This document shows positions 61,651 through 64,000 of a stretch of DNA of 64,000 nucleotides, piece after piece. Where the stretch lies: NCBI GenBank assembly GCA_903939755.1, contig CAJAII010000020.1, positions 124,001 to 188,000 on the forward strand, read 5' to 3'. Position 1 is the first letter of the stretch. The number at the start of each line of letters is the position of its first letter. Under the pieces are notes generated by a model. That model was given only the letters and a program-made list of their open reading frames with translations. It ran no database searches and had not been told where the DNA came from. A program made the position numbers and the translations under genes. Origin of the DNA: an uncultured Flavobacteriales bacterium (GTDB lineage: Bacteria; Bacteroidota; Bacteroidia; Flavobacteriales_D; Crocinitomicaceae).

Positions 61651-62655
61651 TTATCCCATCTTCTTCTTCAAGCGCCACAATTTAAGTTTAATTGGTAGGT
61701 GATAGATAATGTGTTCTTTGTAGACATCATACAGCGCTCTCAAGTACCAGGGTAAATGTTTCATTACCAAAAGAAAATAAATTCTTTTATTGCTAGACTC
61801 GGGTAAATAGCCAAATTTTTCTCCGTACTTGCTGCAAATGCAATCGCATTGTTCAATTTCTGTGGTAGAAAGTTGATTTTTCCAAGCCTCAATTTTACTT
61901 GAATGCATTGGTTTTGATAGTCCAGCGAAGTGCCCGTCTACAAATCGTTTTGTTTTTTCTTCAACGACTGTCTCACTAATATTATAAACCATTCGCTCCG
62001 ATAGCATACTGGATTCAAAGGGAAGGGTTAAAAAGTCGCAAATTTTTGAAATTTCCGCGGTTTCATTTACAACTAAATCTTCGTATCGAATGACTAAACA
62101 ATCGCTATTTTCACTTAACTTATTTATTTCTTTAAAGAAGAACCGCCACCTAAAGGCATTGTAAATGATGTTACCAGGTTTGTTTAACGGTTTTGATTTT
62201 CGACTCAATACATTCGCCCGATAATCTCTTACAATGATGATGAAATTTGGGTCTTTACTTAACCTTTTAAGTTGGTTATAATGAAATGAATAAAATGGGT
62301 TTTTATCGACATATTGATCTGCAGTACCTGTTTTTTTTGCTATTTCGAATTCTGCGAAAACATGTTGAATAAATGATTCGTAGTCATTATATTCTGTTTT
62401 ATCTGTGAATAGCTCCTTAGCGTGTAAATCGACTAAAGCCAACGGTCGTATTTTTTGTATGTAACTAAGGTATACGGCGGTTTGTTTTTCGAGTGTTAAA
62501 TGGCGTTTATTTATATTTTTATATTTCGCTGCAAAGAAAATACTGATGGGAATTTCAGGAATTGCCTTAATACTTGAATGGGCATTCAATATAGTGGTAA
62601 GGAGCGTGCTCCCTGATCTACCTATGCCAATAATGTAATTTATCTTTGATTTGAT
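61651..62655 (-). CDS. Sulfotransferase-family protein 2 with apparent ATC start
   Basis: The 334-residue protein is read from ATC 62655, giving MKSKINYIIGIGRSGSTLL (the first residue as formyl-Met). The 5'-phosphosulfate loop GIGRSGSTLL at residues 10-19 is essential for PAPS binding. The first usual start in frame is TTG 62589, which lies after this loop, and a stop lies a few codons upstream, so ATC, or ATA at codon 5, is needed to keep it. The ATC overlaps the previous gene's TAA as TAATC, which mirrors the TAATG coupling seen at ppx-hisS. The 3'-phosphate site FIIIVRDYRANVLSRK follows near residue 140. The acceptor is unknown. Confidence 0.75.
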   Translation of the reverse strand: MKSKINYIIGIGRSGSTLLTTILNAHSSIKAIPEIPISIFFAAKYKNINKRHLTLEKQTAVYLSYIQKIRPLALVDLHAKELFTDKTEYNDYESFIQHVFAEFEIAKKTGTADQYVDKNPFYSFHYNQLKRLSKDPNFIIIVRDYRANVLSRKSKPLNKPGNIIYNAFRWRFFFKEINKLSENSDCLVIRYEDLVVNETAEISKICDFLTLPFESSMLSERMVYNISETVVEEKTKRFVDGHFAGLSKPMHSSKIEAWKNQLSTTEIEQCDCICSKYGEKFGYLPESSNKRIYFLLVMKHLPWYLRALYDVYKEHIIYHLPIKLKLWRLKKKMG

Positions 62656-64000
62656 TACTCTTGTTTTTTACGTTGTGTTTTTAATGCATTCAAATAATTC
62701 GTCAATTTATTGATTTCTGTATTTAGCTGAACAATTCGATTCAAATCAATTTGTGTTTGTGATGCTTTATGTTCCAATTTATTTTTTTCAATTTGAAATT
62801 CTTTTATTCCTTTCTCGAAATAATACTTCGATTTTTTTAGGTTTTTTAAGGAATAATAGGCATTTGCTTTTTGAATATATTGCTTTGCGTGGAATTCCTT
62901 TGGGAAATTTTGTATTTGTAATTCCTGCAATTTAATCAACGATTCAAAGTCTTGGTTTTTAATGTAATATCGAGACTTGAGTTCATAATATTGCCTGTTT
63001 CTTTTATTGATTTTATAAAGGTTTTCTAATTCTATTTCAATTTGACGATTAGCATTATTTTTTGCGACTTGCAAGGATGCTTTGGTAGGGAATAATCCTG
63101 GATTTCTAGCTAATATGCTATAAATTATCGGGTCTAATATATTTTGACCACTTTTCTTGGCTCCTGAATACAAGGCGTTTAATTCGCTTGAAATGGTAGC
63201 TGAAAAGTTAATTTCACGTAGTTCATTATTTATTTTTTCTAGCTGCTGTGCATAACGTATTAAATAATCAATCGCTGCAGGGTTCATCCCGTTTTTTAGT
63301 GCGATTTTACCAATGGTTTCAAAGTTGGTTAGTTGGGATAAGGACTGAATGGTCGCATTATTTGTTTTTGTATGGGTGACGGGTTGATTTATTAATCCAT
63401 TGACTTGCTGCGCTTCAATAGGCAGTACTATTTCTATTCTGTCCAACACATTTACGTACCTAATTTCATTGTCAATCAAGTTTTCTCTTGCTCCTTGGAA
63501 GGAGGGATCAATTTTTATCGCTTGGCCCAAAAGCTCTCTTGCACTCATAAAGTCTTGATAGTATTGAGACCTTATAGTAGCTTGGTTATTATACATTTGA
63601 ATGTACGAAGGATAGGTAAGGAGTGCAAGTTCATAATAATGATAAGCACTATCAATCCTTGGAATAAAGTTGTCCAAATTTGTGGGGTCGGCACTAAAAG
63701 TTTGTGCAGCTTGAAATTGTAGTTCTTGTCCAAGTAATGAATTTGCTTTAGCTGACTTTTTTAAGGAAGGCGCATCGGCGATAAACAATGACAACTTATT
63801 TTTCCAAGCTGGATTTCTTTGAATTGTTAGTGAGCTCATGATAAGTAGGATCGCTCCAAAGGTAAAGTACATTTTTTTTGACTTTGTCCCTGAAAATAGT
63901 TCATTCGGCTTAAATTGAAAGAGTTGGAATATGGTGGCTGTAAGAAGTATGGTCAATCCAATTGAAGCAAAAAATGCTAATCTTTCTGCAAAAATTCCGA
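62655..64000 (-). CDS. Membrane protein with C-terminal TPR region (partial, N terminus off the window)
   Basis: The frame is open to the right edge, so the N terminus is missing. The first visible residues, GIFAERLAFFASIGLTILL, match the AERFLFLPSLGF-type motif found before the last membrane helices of TMTC/PMT-like proteins. Hydrophobic helices run to about codon 55 of the visible part. TPR-like repeats follow (YHYYELALLTYPSYIQMYNNQA, ELLGQAIKIDPSF, KYYFEKGIKEF), ending in a coiled-coil tail. Bacteroidota have many such membrane/TPR proteins, some thought to be glycosyltransferases. Its stop overlaps the sulfotransferase start. Confidence 0.75.
   Translation of the reverse strand, partial: GIFAERLAFFASIGLTILLTATIFQLFQFKPNELFSGTKSKKMYFTFGAILLIMSSLTIQRNPAWKNKLSLFIADAPSLKKSAKANSLLGQELQFQAAQTFSADPTNLDNFIPRIDSAYHYYELALLTYPSYIQMYNNQATIRSQYYQDFMSARELLGQAIKIDPSFQGARENLIDNEIRYVNVLDRIEIVLPIEAQQVNGLINQPVTHTKTNNATIQSLSQLTNFETIGKIALKNGMNPAAIDYLIRYAQQLEKINNELREINFSATISSELNALYSGAKKSGQNILDPIIYSILARNPGLFPTKASLQVAKNNANRQIEIELENLYKINKRNRQYYELKSRYYIKNQDFESLIKLQELQIQNFPKEFHAKQYIQKANAYYSLKNLKKSKYYFEKGIKEFQIEKNKLEHKASQTQIDLNRIVQLNTEINKLTNYLNALKTQRKKQE

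Noticed and set aside
62589-62589. TTG 62589 as the start of the second sulfotransferase.
   Set aside because: It would remove the whole PAPS-binding loop GIGRSGSTLL, which is intact in frame just upstream.

Overview
The window is a 64 kb piece of an AT-rich chromosome from a member of Bacteroidota, most likely Flavobacteriales and perhaps close to Crocinitomicaceae. This rests on several secreted proteins ending in type IX secretion (T9SS) sorting domains with the FPNP start motif, on GEVED, kelch, WG-repeat and YCF48/BNR-like proteins, on DUF1573, DUF4846 and DUF4907 families, on an adjacent nusB-DUF1573-yajC trio, and on promoters of the TTG-N19-TAnnTTTG type. There is no rRNA gene here, so the rank is an inference. 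I saw no tRNA, rRNA, CRISPR array, transposase or phage gene.

Layout. 1-1880: a repeat-rich secreted protein cut by the left edge, plus a small exported protein. 2008-6557: a tightly packed cluster of two KAS III-type ketosynthases, a free-standing acyl carrier protein, a ketoreductase, a membrane-anchored GT2 glycosyltransferase and a GNAT acyltransferase, facing an Asp/Asn-hydroxylase-family dioxygenase. It looks like a dedicated short acyl-ACP pathway that decorates a glycan. 7.3-17.1 kb: a WG-repeat protein, an XRE/S24 regulator, the thrS-infC-rpmI-rplT translation operon, a Gfo/Idh/MocA oxidoreductase, a lipoprotein and an initiating sugar-phosphate transferase. 17.1-26.3 kb: an accessory, surface-protein region with a 1132-residue BNR/PKD T9SS protein, a pair of 13-residue-repeat proteins whose six repeat motifs have all been switched together, a YwqK-like repeat protein and a BNR protein with a doubled N terminus. 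26.3-33.8 kb: lipid A acyltransferase, RarA, ribosomal protein S1, YqgE, Ppx/GppA, HisS. 33.8-39.6 kb: CAP-domain protein, GEVED protein, then three translationally coupled kelch T9SS proteins and a DUF4907 lipoprotein. 39.6-58.2 kb: mostly housekeeping (phosphodiesterase, ABC exporter, leucine dehydrogenase, NusB, YajC, M28 peptidase, YchF, fumarylacetoacetase, RelA/SpoT, OstA-like, PurA, STAS, Fur, GT2, EttA) broken by a cluster of small C-x-C proteins. 58.2-64 kb: two sulfotransferases, a secreted caspase-like protein, a DUF4846 lipoprotein, another C-x-C lipoprotein and a membrane/TPR protein cut by the right edge.

A roughly 140-165 bp element made of consecutive inverted repeats occurs in all three large intergenic gaps (9.4, 20.8 and 30.7 kb). 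The observations I rate highest are the motif-switched 13-residue-repeat protein pair, the acyl-ACP/glycosylation mini-cluster, the three-hairpin dispersed repeat, and a sulfotransferase whose only start that keeps the PAPS-binding loop appears to be ATC inside a TAATC stop/start overlap.
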